A DNA stretch of 64,000 nucleotides, taken from NCBI GenBank assembly GCA_015956445.1, contig WIUZ02000007.1, positions 744,001 through 808,000 of the forward strand, in the 5' to 3' direction. The notes below the pieces were generated by a model. It worked only from the letters and a program-made list of their open reading frames with translations, did no database searches and had not been told where the DNA came from. How positions within the stretch are numbered: position 1 is the stretch's first letter; each line of letters opens with the position of its first letter. Source of the DNA: Thelephora terrestris (Eukaryota > Basidiomycota > Agaricomycetes > Thelephorales > Thelephoraceae). Below are positions 19,101 through 30,477 of this stretch, piece by piece. The position numbers and the translations under genes are program-made.

Positions 19101-20488
19101 GGTTGATTGTCAACGCACTCGTCCAAAGCGTCCACGACGATGATGCATGAAATGTTGGTAGAGGAGAGGGGGTCCACGATCAAGTCCTTGAGTTGAAGAA
19201 TGAGCGAGTTGCGTGCTACAGAGGGGTCCCGCTTGATTACCCGAAGGATCTCGTTTCGAAAAGCGGGATACCGGCATGCGAGCTGGTACGCGAGAGTGGG
19301 GAATATATTTTTGATCTCCTTCCTGTTGAGGTAATCACGAGAGCAGAAAAAGCTAGCGCCGAGGGTCCCAGCCTGTGCGACCATTCCGGAAAACGTTTGG
19401 GCAAGCGTTGATTTCCCCGTTCCCGCCAATCCGTTGAGCCAAAAGACGTGTCTGTCCTGTGGATTTTCAGCCCATTGCATCATCCAATCGAGGACGGACT
19501 GTCGAGTCCCAGGGAGGCATGTATCGTGGTGACCGCCTTGGTACCCGGCATCGTGCACGGGATCCAGTTGCCCCAGCAGCTGGAGTTCCGTGGCTCCCTG
19601 TTAATGGTATTAGTTTTCCAAAGAATATTGTGTCAGCCGTACAATCGCCTTACAATAAGGTCTTGGACGTCTTCACCAATCCTCCTTGTTTCCCGGTAAA
19701 TGTTTTTGGCATCTTCGCCGATCGCTTTCGTGTTTTCGTAAACGTTCCTTGTGTCTTCACCGATAGTCTTCGTGTTCTCGTAAACGTTCCTAGTATCTTC
19801 ACCGAACTTCTTGACGTTCTCGTAAGTGCCCTGCTGTATAGACGTCTATCCGAAACATTAGCCAATTCGTGAGCCAGCATCAGTTGCACACACCTGGTAA
19901 TCCGTCACAGCAGTAGCCAAGTCTTGGACGACGCTGTTCAAGGTCTTGGCATGACTAGCGTTCTTAGCGAACTTCACGAATTTATTTTTCTCCGATAGCA
20001 GTCTCAGCTTCGCGATCATGTCATCTAACTTCCTGCGAATAGCAAATGTGGTTTAGAGATGTGCCAGGTTTTCATCGAAGGAGAGTATCACAAACTTTCT
20101 GAGAGCACCTCTCCGCGCTTTCTCCTCATCGTCCTGGTCACCCACGGGGGAGGCGAGTATCCCGCCAAGCGAGTCTACCCTTTCTTCGATCTCTTTGATC
20201 CGGTCTGTGTTGTCGGCGGTTTGCTACAAGAAACGATCAACACCAAATCGGATGAGATGGTGGGGAAAACCCTACATCGTAGTTCTTGATGAGGACCGAA
20301 AGAGCACCCACGACCGCCTTGAGCGGCAGAAACATATCGGAGGATGCGTTGGCGATATCGATGGCCATCTTCGCTGCCTCATATGCCGTCTCCCAATGCG
20401 AATCTTCGGACGATCCAGGGGTGGGTGTGGGCAATGGACTGGGAGTCCGCCTTGTCGACGAGGAAGGCTTCTTTATAAACTTGGGCAT
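16104..20488 (-). CDS. NACHT-WD40 STAND receptor, NLR-1
   Basis: Predicted cytosolic STAND NTPase of the fungal NLR type, thought to act in non-self recognition or programmed cell death. Exon 1 is 20488-20276 (MPKFIKKPSSSTRR..., ending FLPLKAVVGALSVLIKNYD). The intron is 20275-20224. Exon 2 starts at 20223 (QTADNTDRIKEIEERVDSL). Two further exons carry a helical region with a 14-residue repeat (YENTKTIGEDTRN...). The NACHT exon ends at 18035, and the last exon is 17987-16104. The N-terminal helices resemble the Goodbye domain. NACHT motifs: P-loop GLAGTGKST, Walker B CIIVVDALDE, sensor KFFITGRPE. The C-terminal 600 residues are a divergent WD40-type propeller (WDIQTGG, DGRFLACGSSDS). A close paralogue lies at 35491-40250. 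It looks intact. Confidence 0.85.
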
Positions 20489-23319
20489 AGCGGATGCGGG
20501 GGCAACAAAGTGTATAGGAGTGCTCTTCTTGGATGTTGGATGTCGTGGTCAGAAGGTTTAGGCACCGCCTCGAGGCAACAGCAAGTCCCCGTGACCACAA
20601 GCGCCCAGGAAGAAATTGTTCGCGCGGGAAATTCAAAGAGATTTGGCATCGGGAATGTGAGAGGATCTGGACCTGCACATAGTCAGCATTTAGCAGAGGG
20701 ACGTTGGTGCCCACCGCAAGGTTCCTCCAGTCAGGTACTGGGGATTCACAGAGTCCGTCCGAGGGGGTCTGACCTGAGATCTTGCACTCACTGGTGGACG
20801 CGTCGCACGTATAGGAGACGCTCTTGCGAGAAAAGAACGTCCTCACCTGACGACTCATTTACTTATTGAGCCTGTTCAAACCGAAGACACTGGCTCGGGG
20901 ATGCTATCAGTATGCGTCATTTGGCGGTGTGCGGCTAGAGTCAGAGGCTCGAAGTGAAGAACGAAATGGCAGGGGTTACCCGAGGTTCACCCAGAACCGG
21001 GCTCCACCGTGGTGGATTATCCGGAACAGCTGGTCTCTGGTGCCAAAGCTCTGTCGCATTTTCTCCAATTTTCTGTGGGCACCAAATTGCTATCATAGGG
21101 CCAACGATCTGACGAACACATAGTACTTCGTACCCACGCTGGACCGTACAAAAATCTGACTGGAGACGATGGAACTCACGGGTTCGCCAGAGTTTTCCCA
21201 GGGGTTCTGACAGTGACGCGATACTAAGTACACTCAAACCCATCGCTGACCAGTTTCCAAATTTTACAACCCTCCATCGAACTTCTCAACTGGGATGTAC
21301 CTCAACAGTTTTCGTCTTGAAATCGACTCTGGAAGCTTTTTTGCAACAACGCGGACAACGCACGTCTGGCGTTGTCATCTGGGCCTGGGCCGGCACACCC
21401 GAAAACCGCAGGAGGAAAAGGTGTTGACCGCTGTCGCCGAGAGAGAGAAATCTGGTCAGCGGTACGAACCCTTCGGCAAGCGGAAGAACCGCGCCTTGCC
21501 AGGTTTATCTCCCGCTACACCCCTGACCTTCTAAACAACCATGTCAGTATCCCTATACCGGCAAACACGAGCGCAGGAGTACCACCAGGGTCAACAAATC
21601 ATTAGGCGGGGTTGCAAACGTTCGTGGTTCATTGAAACCTCGTGCACACGTCCAGTCACATGCTATCTTTCCGCGTTAACGTTAAATGGTCATTCCACTA
21701 CCAAAGGAAGTTGAAATCAAGACCCTCCCCGCTATGAACGTACCGCGGGCATAGGAGAGACGCCGGTATCATAACAAGATCAACTCGGCATTGCTCCGCG
21801 AACGGTAATCGTCGACGCCACGCTTGGGCCAGAACGGTGGTTCCTTCCAGGCCGAAGCCGGGGAATGCCCCTCGGCCCCCAAACGAAGCTGAAGATGACA
21901 TGTTCAGCGGTCGGTACGAGATCTGAGCGATTCGGAGGTCACAGCTATTCACGCCTCTTCCGCTTTACTTCCATGGCTGTTGTGAAGCACGTCCTTGTAT
22001 CCCGTCCAGATCCTTCCGGAGGCCTAGACCCCTTCTTGCGAAACGGGGTCGTTCACTGAGTCTCCCCTCAATCTTCGGAATATAAAAAACTCAGGACTGA
22101 TTGCGTGTACCGTGGACAGTCAGCAAAGGCGCCGAGGACGGATCCAACGGAGTCGGGGCGGGTGTTATGCGGAACTACTACAGGGGGGAGCGGCAAGGTT
22201 CCGGCGAGACCGGTCGCACTTCCCTCAGCTCTTCAAGTGCGTCTCCTCCGTCACGCCTTCTATTTTCTGTACCGCGAACATTATTGCTCGATTGGGCTCG
22301 TTCTTGCGGCTCGGTTACCCTTCGGATGCCTTCCGATCTTCCTCTGTCGTCGCCCGGGTTGACCGACAAGTTCAAACCGCCCTTAGGGCGAGGTGCCAAT
22401 ATTCTTGGCAATTACATGCACAAATCCCTCAAAGCCAGGCACGGTATGTTCAGAACATGGTCGCTTTTGGATGTGTTGATTACCTCTTTAGGCCTCAACT
22501 GCTCAGAGTCTATCAGAGTCCTCCCGTTGAAAACCCTGATCTCCAGTCCGCTCAATCGACCTGTCCCTCTAGGTCGTCTCGGCCTTTCCCGTTGCTGCGC
22601 CGAGGATAACTTCGCCTTATCCTCGCTACTGGATGTGGATATTCTGCATCCGCGAAAGCCGGAGAAAATCATCTATCAGAATTCAATTGCCCTGCATTTT
22701 TCTGCTCCACGTCGATCATATTCTGTTTTCCCATGGTTTCCTCCTTTTCAGACAACCGCTTTTCCCAGGAGTGATGACGTGTGAAGAAATAAGACCCCCT
22801 CCCTATCGGTCGTGGGGATTAAACTGTCCTCGGCCGGGTAAAAACCGCAACACACGGCCAGTAACTGAACCTTTCCGTGACAGGAATTTCTGGACACGGC
22901 CCAAATGCCAGGGACTAGTGCGGCCCCGGGTAAACTCACGGGTTGGAATCGGCGATGTATTTCCCGGAAATTGTGGATTCTCTTGTTCCTCGTGCCGAGT
23001 GCCGCCCCCCGCCCTGGCCGTGCCAGTTCGATTCGCAACGGCGGGATGTGCATCTAAGGACAGTCGGTTTCCCTTTCTGTACTGACACGCTAGATGAGAC
23101 GGATCGACACTCTATCTCCATCCCTCCATTCCCGAAATCCCGGAGGAATTATCACAGGACTTGTCGCGACTAGGTGGTCCATGTCGAGACCGGTTGAAGG
23201 AGCGGCCAACATATAAAAGCCTGTCCTGGTTCTCATGTTGGAATCCTTAGCCCCAGTTCTCCTGACCAGCTTTCCACTCTCTCAACACCAGCTCTTCGTT
23301 CTCCAGTCCCTCCTTCATA
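20489..23319. other. Long gene-poor stretch
   Basis: Upstream of NLR-1 and before the secreted-protein gene I cannot support any gene. Several overlapping frames at 22101-22784 lack an ATG start, common motifs and clear splice signals. A TATA-like ATATAAAAAA at about 22079-22088 could be a promoter remnant. The ACATATAAAAG box at 23210-23220 belongs to the gene that starts at 23320. Confidence 0.5.
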
Positions 23320-23886
23320 ATGCGTTTCTCCACTGTCATTTCTGTCCTCGCCTGCGGTGCCATGGCCTTTGCCGCCGCCCTCGCTCCCGGCGTTCTCGTC
23401 GGCCGTTCCAGCACTGGCGTCTCCGACGCCGTCAGCGTTTTGAATCACAAGTGCGATTCCATCCTTCCCCTGTTCGGTTAGTGCACTTTGGCTCTGAGCG
23501 TTCGAGTTGGCGCGATACTCAGCGTTGCTTCAAAGATACCTGCAATGATGCTCAGTGCACGGACACAATCGTCCTCAAGCTTGTTGCCGAAGTCGACGTC
23601 GCCACCGCTGCTTGCGTCAACCTCAACGAGGGCATCAGCGCGCCCCTCGTACAGGGTGTCGCTGGCGTCGTCTCTGTAAGCCTCGACGCCTGGGTTTGAT
23701 GCGATCAACTCATGCATTCCTCGGCGGTAGAAAATTATTCTCAAGTTGAATTCGCACAAGTTATCTTGCGGTGGCAAATGCGGAGACTTTTCCGTTTACG
23801 CCAAGATCGATTTGTGCATCTCTTTGTGGTTGCAGCAACTCGGCGTCTGTGTATCCGGAATCCTTGTCTCGGTTGCCGCTCTGTAA
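23320..23886 (+). CDS. Small secreted cysteine-containing protein
   Basis: A 150-residue predicted secreted protein. Three exons give an uninterrupted frame: 23320-23476, 23536-23675 and 23731-23886, with introns of 59 and 55 bp. The N-terminus (MRFSTVISVLACGAMAFAAA) is a clear signal peptide. The mature part has conserved-looking Cys residues (HKCDS, DTCNDAQCTD, AACVNL, SCGGKCGDF, DLCISLW, GVCVSG) and ends in a hydrophobic stretch (SGILVSVAAL). A TATA box lies at 23213-23219 and a pyrimidine-rich leader precedes the ATG. Size, signal peptide and even Cys spacing fit fungal small secreted proteins or effectors. The pattern is not the hydrophobin C-CC-C-C-CC-C pattern. Family not recognised. 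Confidence 0.7.
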
Positions 23887-25598
23887 GCTGTCTCCCGGCT
23901 GAGTTTGCGGTTTAGCGCTGACGTGCCCTTAGGTTGCTCGACGTCGTTCTCGTTTTGCAGGGTCTCAGCTTGAGCTTGATTCTCAAAGTTTGCTTGTTCA
24001 TCCAAGTTTAGTTCTTCCAATGATGCACCGGCGTACTGGTTCGGAAGGCGTTTGCTGTCGTTGTCCAGCTGTCGATCATTTCGGTTCCCCGGTTGTTAAT
24101 CTTAACGTTCAATTATTTCTTGACTTCTAACGTTTCAACTCCGTTACCATATCACCTGAAAATTGTGAACTCATTTGGCCTAGTCTGCTGAAAGATCTCT
24201 CGCTGGGAAAACCTTATCGTGGAGAAACACGAGGGCATCTAAAGAACTTCTCCACCGGGAACAAAGCAGCCATTGTTCCGTAGAATGAAATCTTTTTGAA
24301 TGCCTACAGATGACGGGCTTCGTGGCCCTGGATGGCGCTCGGAATTGTGGCTTCGGCGTCTCAAAATTTGTTTGAATGGTGACGGGAGGGAATTCAATCC
24401 TGCGAGGTCGGTAAACCCAGCTGATGTACTATACGTCGATGGGGGAAAAATAAGATGTAGCTTTTGACGGCTTTTCCGCAAGCTGTCATCTATTCAATCA
24501 CGGCCTTTTGGTCACTGACCATCTCAGATGTCGTACACGGCAAGCGATGTCGCGGTGACCTTGTTTGATACGCCCTGCGAGAGAAAGTCGTATCTCCAGG
24601 CCTCGTTCCAGGGTGTAAGTTGCCGTGCGAAACCGGGGTAATCCAGTGAAGATATCGTTCGATTCGAGAAGCGAGGAAGCCGGGCAGGATTAACGGAGGG
24701 TGTCCACCGGCTTTCGTCATGGCGACATGATCTGCCACGATCAAGTTCTATTGGGAAGTTGTGACAAAGTGCAGCCTCGGATACGTAATTCTGTCAGAGC
24801 TATTTTCTGCAGACAGCAGGGACATTCGCTGGCAGGTGTGCGACAGCGAGCTCAGCTCGAGTGCGATCCCAGCTCCTCCGAACGCAAGTGACGAGTTGAA
24901 CGCGGCCCCTGTTGCCCAGAGATGACCAGAAGAAGTAGATCGTCACCCGGTTTCCATGGCACTTTTTAGCCGGCGCTTCATGATGATCGCAATGTATGGC
25001 ATTAGCAGCCTCGTGCCCGACCGAAGCGCCAGCGTGCCTTCATTCAGAACGCAAACATCATCTACCTCCGGAAGGAAGCCCCGGCTGGACCAGGGGGGTC
25101 AGGGTGTCAGGTGAGAACTTGAGAGCCCGGGGTCTCACCGTGCATTCATATCCATTATATCTCCCTAACCCGTATCTCTCGTTATGAGACCCGGACAGGT
25201 AAAGAGTCCGTTCCGGCTCTTGTCATAAACCTAGCCTTGCGTCTGGAAACGCACCATTACGCGCTCACCGCTCTAAGCGATCCCTCACACGCCGCCGAGC
25301 GACACCACTCTTGGTGTCTGATTTGTACTACTGCCGACCCCCACCCCCTTTTCATCCTCTTAATTCCATTCCACACGTGTGGGCACTCCCTGTATCTTTT
25401 TTTACTTTCTTTCGCTGATGTGCGTGGCCACCTTTCACTTGCTTTCAACCCTCCAAAGCACTTTCCTGAAGTCGTGTGTTTCTTGCTTCCGCAGGTTCTT
25501 TGCCTCATAGCCCCCCACAAACCGTATGTCGTTCTCGAACTCGTCCGCTCCTGCCAACAAATAACCTTGCCACCGCTCCCTCCTATCAGTCCTATCCC
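23887..25598. other. Intergenic stretch, no gene seen
   Basis: Frames here are short, lack ATG or motifs, and differ in composition from neighbouring exons. The last 400 bp are pyrimidine-rich, like a promoter and leader for the gene starting at 25599. Confidence 0.5.
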
Positions 25599-28490
25599 AT
25601 GGTCTTTTTCTACCAGAAGGCACACAAAATCAAACGTAGCCATTCCACCGAACACACAAAGCCGCATCCGAAAGCATCCATTACCTCAATGCCATCCCTC
25701 CCCACACGCACTCGGTCATCTTCTCGTCCGACACCTCTCCAAGATCCTCGCCCGTCCACTTCACCCGTGCCAGATCACAAACCGCCCACGTCCAAACTGA
25801 ACGCTGCCCCGTCCACGCCCAAACATTCGCTGCGGCGAGTTCCCGTCCCTTCCCTATCAGCCCTGGATCTCGATAAACTCCCTTACGACCGCACCCGCGC
25901 CTCACCGGTACTGATCCCTTCCTCCCGTTCCACTTCAATTTCTGGCAAATCCTCGATCGCTGACATCGGTGGCGCCACATCATCCAGAACCAAGGCTGAT
26001 CAGATCAAATCGTCCGACAACGCTCGGGTGCCCACCCCGCCGCATCCTTCTCCTCGTCAATGGGAAACTTCGAGCGGGAGCTCTCAGAACCAGGGCGCGG
26101 CGTACGATCCAGAAAAGACAGTGTGCGCCATACCCGATCTGTCGATTCTGGTTTCGACTTCCAAGCAGGTCGCTACCCCCATGTCTTCGCCGAGGTCTGG
26201 TTCGCAAAAACCTCAACGAGCGGTGCTGCGGCGGAAGAGCAGTGCGAAACTACAGCCGGTCAATCAGGGCCTGATCAACAAAAAGTCGAAACCAGACTTT
26301 GGAATCAGCTTGATCACCTCCACACCTCAACGCGCCGTCGCTTCCGCTCACCAACCATCTCATTCGGTACCCAAGCAAGTGCCATTGGACGCCGCCCATG
26401 GCGTAAGGCGGTCAACGAGCGATGAGCGCAAGCCGCGCGGTCCTGGGAATATGTCACCTTCACCCCGAGCGCTCACACCGGCTGGCGCGGTCGTAGCTGC
26501 TTACAAGGAGCAAGAGAAGAGAAAGGATTTGAAGGATTTCGTACGTGCGAACACCGATAGGGACTCGTGTGACGAGAACGGTGGCGTCTATTATACCGTC
26601 TTCGGTTCGACCGAGAAAGTTGTTGCCATCGGAGCGCCTGAAGAAGGGGGCCGGTCAACCCACGATCTCAGTAATTGCATCCCGAACAAGCCGAAAGCTG
26701 TTTCTCGCAAACCCAGCCTCGGTGGGTTTGGCAAGCTGACTAGGAAGGCTTCGACGAAGGCCAAGAAGAACGGTACGAACGGGTTCATGTCGGAGAGCGA
26801 GTGTGGCCACGAGAGGATCCCGAGGGAGGAAGTCAGGAGATCGAGTTTTCAAGGGCGGAGGTCGACGAGTGCGCCTGGTAAACATCGGAGCAAGAAGTCG
26901 CTCGGGATCGCGATCGAAGGTTCGGACGTCGGGCTGATCTGGGATTCGCCCCGGAGCGGTTCTACACCTTCGAAATCGGGTGGCGGGTCTATGGACGAGC
27001 CTTCTCCTTCTGCCGGTGGGAAGATTTGGAAGTTGATGAAGAGGATTAGTACCGGTGGTTTGAGGGATAAGTACCAAGCGCAGGATACTGCTCCTCCCGT
27101 ACCCGCTCTTCCGGAAGGGCTGCTTCCGACTCCACCCAGATTAAAACCTAAATCCAAGGCTCGTTCTGCTCCCCACTCCCCAGAAGATTCTATGCCGCCG
27201 ACGTCACGCTACATCCGCGGGAGGTCTTCGTTTGGGGACGCCATGTTCGCCGATCGTAACAGAGGCGCCCAAGTTTCTTCCGGTCCACTCCCTTCGCCTC
27301 GACAACCCATCCCGATCCCGAGCAACAGGAAGAACCCTTCACATCGTCGACGAAGCACCAACACCCGGTCTTCCTCTCCGATGTCCCCTGACATTCATTT
27401 CTCTAAGTACTGGCAGAAATCACGGTCCTCGTCTGTTTCGACGACGGAAGAGATTCCGCCGGTTCCCGAACGAGTATTGACGAGCGAGCGGATACTTTCT
27501 CCACTTGAGCTGAGCAAATTGGAGAGGGAGCAGGCGGCAGCCGAGTTCTCCTCGCCGTCCCCAACCGTTGATTCTCATTCGCCAACCTTGAGCTCGTCCA
27601 ACCACCATGGGAACACGGTGATTGTCATCCGAAAACCTTCGCTGCAGGCTGTACACGTGCAAGCCAGCGGAGAGGACAGTGAGACCGACGGGATGAGCAC
27701 CTCAGAGTTTGCGGCGTTACCCACTCCCCCAAGGCACCACTACAAGCCAAACCCTCATGCGGTTTACCAACAATCGAACGGTAGCGGTTCGAACGTTGGC
27801 TCCGTCTCGACTTCGCCTACGATTCCAATGTTCTCGACCCAGGATGCGGTTAACCAATTCAATTATGGGAAGGGGAGCGGCGTGATCATGTCCAGGTCAT
27901 CGTCGACGTCGCAGTCCCCCGTGATGTCATCGGATGAGTTCGGGATTGTGGCTAACGTGCAACCGCCGCCTCGACCGCGGAGAAGCGATAAGAGGAAGCC
28001 GGTGGTTGCGGATCTGCACGCTGCGACGAGGGCTTCGTCCGACCGCGAACGGTGTGGTCGGGACGGTCACCACAAACAAGGAGTTTTGCCTTCGACATCG
28101 GCTTCGCTTCCCAAAGAAGGGACGTTTGGCCTTTCGGCTGGGCGTCCTCATGACAGGGACGGAAGGTCGTACGGGACTTTTGGAAGTTCACAGTCGAAGG
28201 GGTTCGTGGAGTCGGCCGAGACGTCACGAAATTCGGGTTCCTCCTGGGAGGGCCTCAAGCTTCCGTCTTCGGTTCACTCGAGGTCACCGTTGAGGTTTAG
28301 AGAGATGGAAGGCGAAGAGGGGGAGAAGGATAGGAAGGCGTTGACGGAGAAGGAGAAGGCGGATAGGTGGGACGACTTGCTGGAGAAGAGCGATAGAGCT
28401 GGTGGGACCATTCATCTTGGCAACTCGAAGCTGGCGTCGGATTCCTTGAGGTTTTCGGATTATTCGACCCTGACGACTTTGGCGCTTTGA
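25599..28490 (+). CDS. Ser/Pro/Arg-rich protein of unknown function (963 aa)
   Basis: A single long exon from the first in-frame ATG at 25599 (MVFFYQKAHKIKRSHSTEH) to the stop at 28488-28490. Most of the protein is low-complexity and probably disordered, with many basic-Ser-Pro sites (RKPSLGGFGKLTRKAST, RRSTSAPGKHRSK) suited to kinase regulation. Islands of normal composition are KDLKDFVRANTDRD...GVYYTVFGSTEKVVAIGAP, GGKIWKLMKRISTGGLRDKY, LSPLELSKLEREQAAAE and a C-terminal helix KALTEKEKADRWDDLLEKSDRAGGTIHLG. No transmembrane segment or enzyme motif. I believe such proteins are widespread but uncharacterised in mushrooms; that is from memory. Function is unknown. Confidence 0.75.
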   Translation: MVFFYQKAHKIKRSHSTEHTKPHPKASITSMPSLPTRTRSSSRPTPLQDPRPSTSPVPDHKPPTSKLNAAPSTPKHSLRRVPVPSLSALDLDKLPYDRTRASPVLIPSSRSTSISGKSSIADIGGATSSRTKADQIKSSDNARVPTPPHPSPRQWETSSGSSQNQGAAYDPEKTVCAIPDLSILVSTSKQVATPMSSPRSGSQKPQRAVLRRKSSAKLQPVNQGLINKKSKPDFGISLITSTPQRAVASAHQPSHSVPKQVPLDAAHGVRRSTSDERKPRGPGNMSPSPRALTPAGAVVAAYKEQEKRKDLKDFVRANTDRDSCDENGGVYYTVFGSTEKVVAIGAPEEGGRSTHDLSNCIPNKPKAVSRKPSLGGFGKLTRKASTKAKKNGTNGFMSESECGHERIPREEVRRSSFQGRRSTSAPGKHRSKKSLGIAIEGSDVGLIWDSPRSGSTPSKSGGGSMDEPSPSAGGKIWKLMKRISTGGLRDKYQAQDTAPPVPALPEGLLPTPPRLKPKSKARSAPHSPEDSMPPTSRYIRGRSSFGDAMFADRNRGAQVSSGPLPSPRQPIPIPSNRKNPSHRRRSTNTRSSSPMSPDIHFSKYWQKSRSSSVSTTEEIPPVPERVLTSERILSPLELSKLEREQAAAEFSSPSPTVDSHSPTLSSSNHHGNTVIVIRKPSLQAVHVQASGEDSETDGMSTSEFAALPTPPRHHYKPNPHAVYQQSNGSGSNVGSVSTSPTIPMFSTQDAVNQFNYGKGSGVIMSRSSSTSQSPVMSSDEFGIVANVQPPPRPRRSDKRKPVVADLHAATRASSDRERCGRDGHHKQGVLPSTSASLPKEGTFGLSAGRPHDRDGRSYGTFGSSQSKGFVESAETSRNSGSSWEGLKLPSSVHSRSPLRFREMEGEEGEKDRKALTEKEKADRWDDLLEKSDRAGGTIHLGNSKLASDSLRFSDYSTLTTLAL

Positions 28491-29448
28491 TGTTCGTCGT
28501 TTGCTTTGGATTTTTTGGGATGCGTGAGTGCATTTTATGCACGCATACGGAAGGTGCGGCCGTTTCCTCAAAAATGGGATTCACCCCCGTGAGCTGATTG
28601 GGGGGTTTTTTGTCATAGGCTTATTCCTTTCTTCTCTGCCACCCTCTCGCTATCACCACGGGAATCTGGAATGACCGTTGTGACTGGACCATAGCGACGA
28701 CCGTCTGCGCCGAACTTAACTTTACAACCCGTTCACTTCTCTTCGTCTGGTCCGCGGGTCACCGGTCATTCCTTTCACCCGTTGATAGTGGATCCCCCGG
28801 AACGGATTCTTATACCCCACCCCCTTACTTATACTCAACCTATCCCCCCTTTTCACATTACGACGATCGACACGAAAACCTCAAGATCACTGAGGAAGCA
28901 CAAACCCCCTTCGCATACGGACGTGCTGTTCCCACTCTCCCCTTTTCACAGATCAACCTACAGCTGTCTATTTCACTACAACTCGCGTAATTCGGACCTT
29001 CTGGACTGGTTGCTACACATCTGCTCTGGAGCGCCCTTCCCCATCTTAATATTGCGCCTCCTCTATCCATTCGTTTCGTTTTTATTTTGCTTTATCGACT
29101 CGCACATTGTACATTCTCTCCTTATCTGCATTGAACTCTCGTCCTGATGCTTTCGGTACACGTTCGTTCCATCTTTCCATATTTTGCACGATACCACAAT
29201 GGGACGGGACCCGATCGCCCCGACCCCTGTATTTTGCCGCACATAGATCCTTCCCCGGTTTACAGTTCATTCCCACGTCATTTGACCACACACACTCTCT
29301 CTCTTGCATGCAGCTCGCCGCTATACCCTGTTGCAATTACCTCGCGCCTTGTGCATATAGTCCTAGACCTAAACCCTCGTATATACACGCATGGAGGACG
29401 GTTTGGTACAACTTGGAATCAAAGTTGTATTATATGGTTTTGATATGG
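28491..29448. other. Convergent 3' spacer
   Basis: Lies between the 3' ends of the 963-residue gene and TAD2, which converge. It has a C/T-rich tract (28780-29340) and no frame with ATG and support. Confidence 0.5.
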
Positions 29449-30252
29449 TCAGGGCGGTGGAATTTCCGTCTTGAGTATACGGTTGGCTTTGTTCTTTGGA
29501 ACGGGTGCTGTAGGGTTGAGGTGAGCGAGTATCTGATGTGGTTGGGGGGAGTACGCACCGTTCGTGTTCTCGGTGATATAGAATTTGCGAAGGATCATGA
29601 TGGCCTCGTCTCTCAAATACCCACCGTGAGCTTGGTAACCCGGATGTATAGGATGCACGATCCTGGTTTCCTAGTCCTTCAGAAGGCCAAAGGAACAAAG
29701 GTTAAAGGAGAGGAAATCACTCTTGATTTACACCCAAAACGCTTCCACACCCTCCAAATTTGCCGTTCTCGCATCCATAGTAGACTTCGCGGATGCCGAG
29801 TTGCCTGAGGGCGGAAGCGCACATGATGCATGGTTCGACGGTCACGTAGAGGATCGTGTCTTTGAGAAGGTATGGGTAACCGGAAACGGCGTCGTCTTGT
29901 GAGGTGAGGGAGGGGTTAGAAAGGATGTCATCGATTGCTTCTAATTCTGCGTGTCTCGTTGCCTGGTGTTGAAATGCGGATGTTCAATGTTCGGGTGTGT
30001 GTGTTGTAAGGGTGGACGTACGTTTCGAAGTTGGTTGGTTCTATTGCGGGCCTTAGCAATGATTTTGTTGCCTCGAACGAATACGCAGCCGACTGGAACC
30101 TCTTTGGCGGCCATTGCATCTTCTGCCTGAGTTAGCCGGTCAATAGCTGATCCAACGAAAGGTCATGCATGAGCGAGTACCATGTTCATTGCCTCGCGCA
30201 TCCAATGAAGGTGGATCTCGTCCGCTTCCACAGGAAGAGCGTTTTCGCTCAT
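29449..30252 (-). CDS. TAD2: tRNA-specific adenosine-34 deaminase catalytic subunit
   Basis: Converts A34 to inosine in the anticodon wobble position of several tRNAs, as the catalytic half of the Tad2/Tad3 heterodimer. Five exons read through in one frame: 30252-30181, 30126-30022, 29962-29732, 29670-29559 and 29507-29449, giving 192 residues, a normal length. It starts [20 protein letters not shown]. The deaminase signature is complete: [11 protein letters not shown] with the catalytic Glu, and [12 protein letters not shown] with the two zinc Cys. [16 protein letters not shown] and a basic tail ([18 protein letters not shown]) follow. It shares a 225-bp spacer with RPL37 on the other strand, so the two may share promoter elements. 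Confidence 0.9.
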
Positions 30253-30477
30253 CCCTTGCCTCCCTTCACGCACCCTCGGCCGCTAAACGTTGAAACCTCT
30301 ACCGAGAATGCAGGAAAGGGACCAGTTGATCGAGATCTAATCTCGACGCGGAAGTGACAAGACACTCCGGCTAAAGCCGAACCTGTGAGAAATTCCCGGA
30401 TAAGGCAACATCCCACCACCACTGTACACCAAACGACAAAACCGACGACCTGCAAGACCGAGGGACGGTAGATCAAA
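30253..30477. promoter_or_regulatory. Divergent promoter, TAD2 / RPL37
   Basis: The 225-bp gap between two start codons facing away from each other must hold both core promoters. No clear TATA box is visible on either strand. Such a short shared promoter suits two translation-related genes. Confidence 0.45.

Noticed and set aside
20379-20858. 160-codon minus-strand frame upstream of NLR-1
   Set aside because: Overlaps the NLR-1 first exon in another frame and has no ATG-linked motif; treated as promoter sequence.
22101-22784. 227-codon plus-strand frame and its overlapping 165-codon frame
   Set aside because: Neither starts with ATG, the overlapping frames are equally open, and no motif, signal peptide or homologous copy supports either.
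28782-29147. 121-codon frame with hydrophobic C-terminus
   Set aside because: Starts at a non-ATG codon inside a C/T-rich tract; hydrophobicity follows from base composition.
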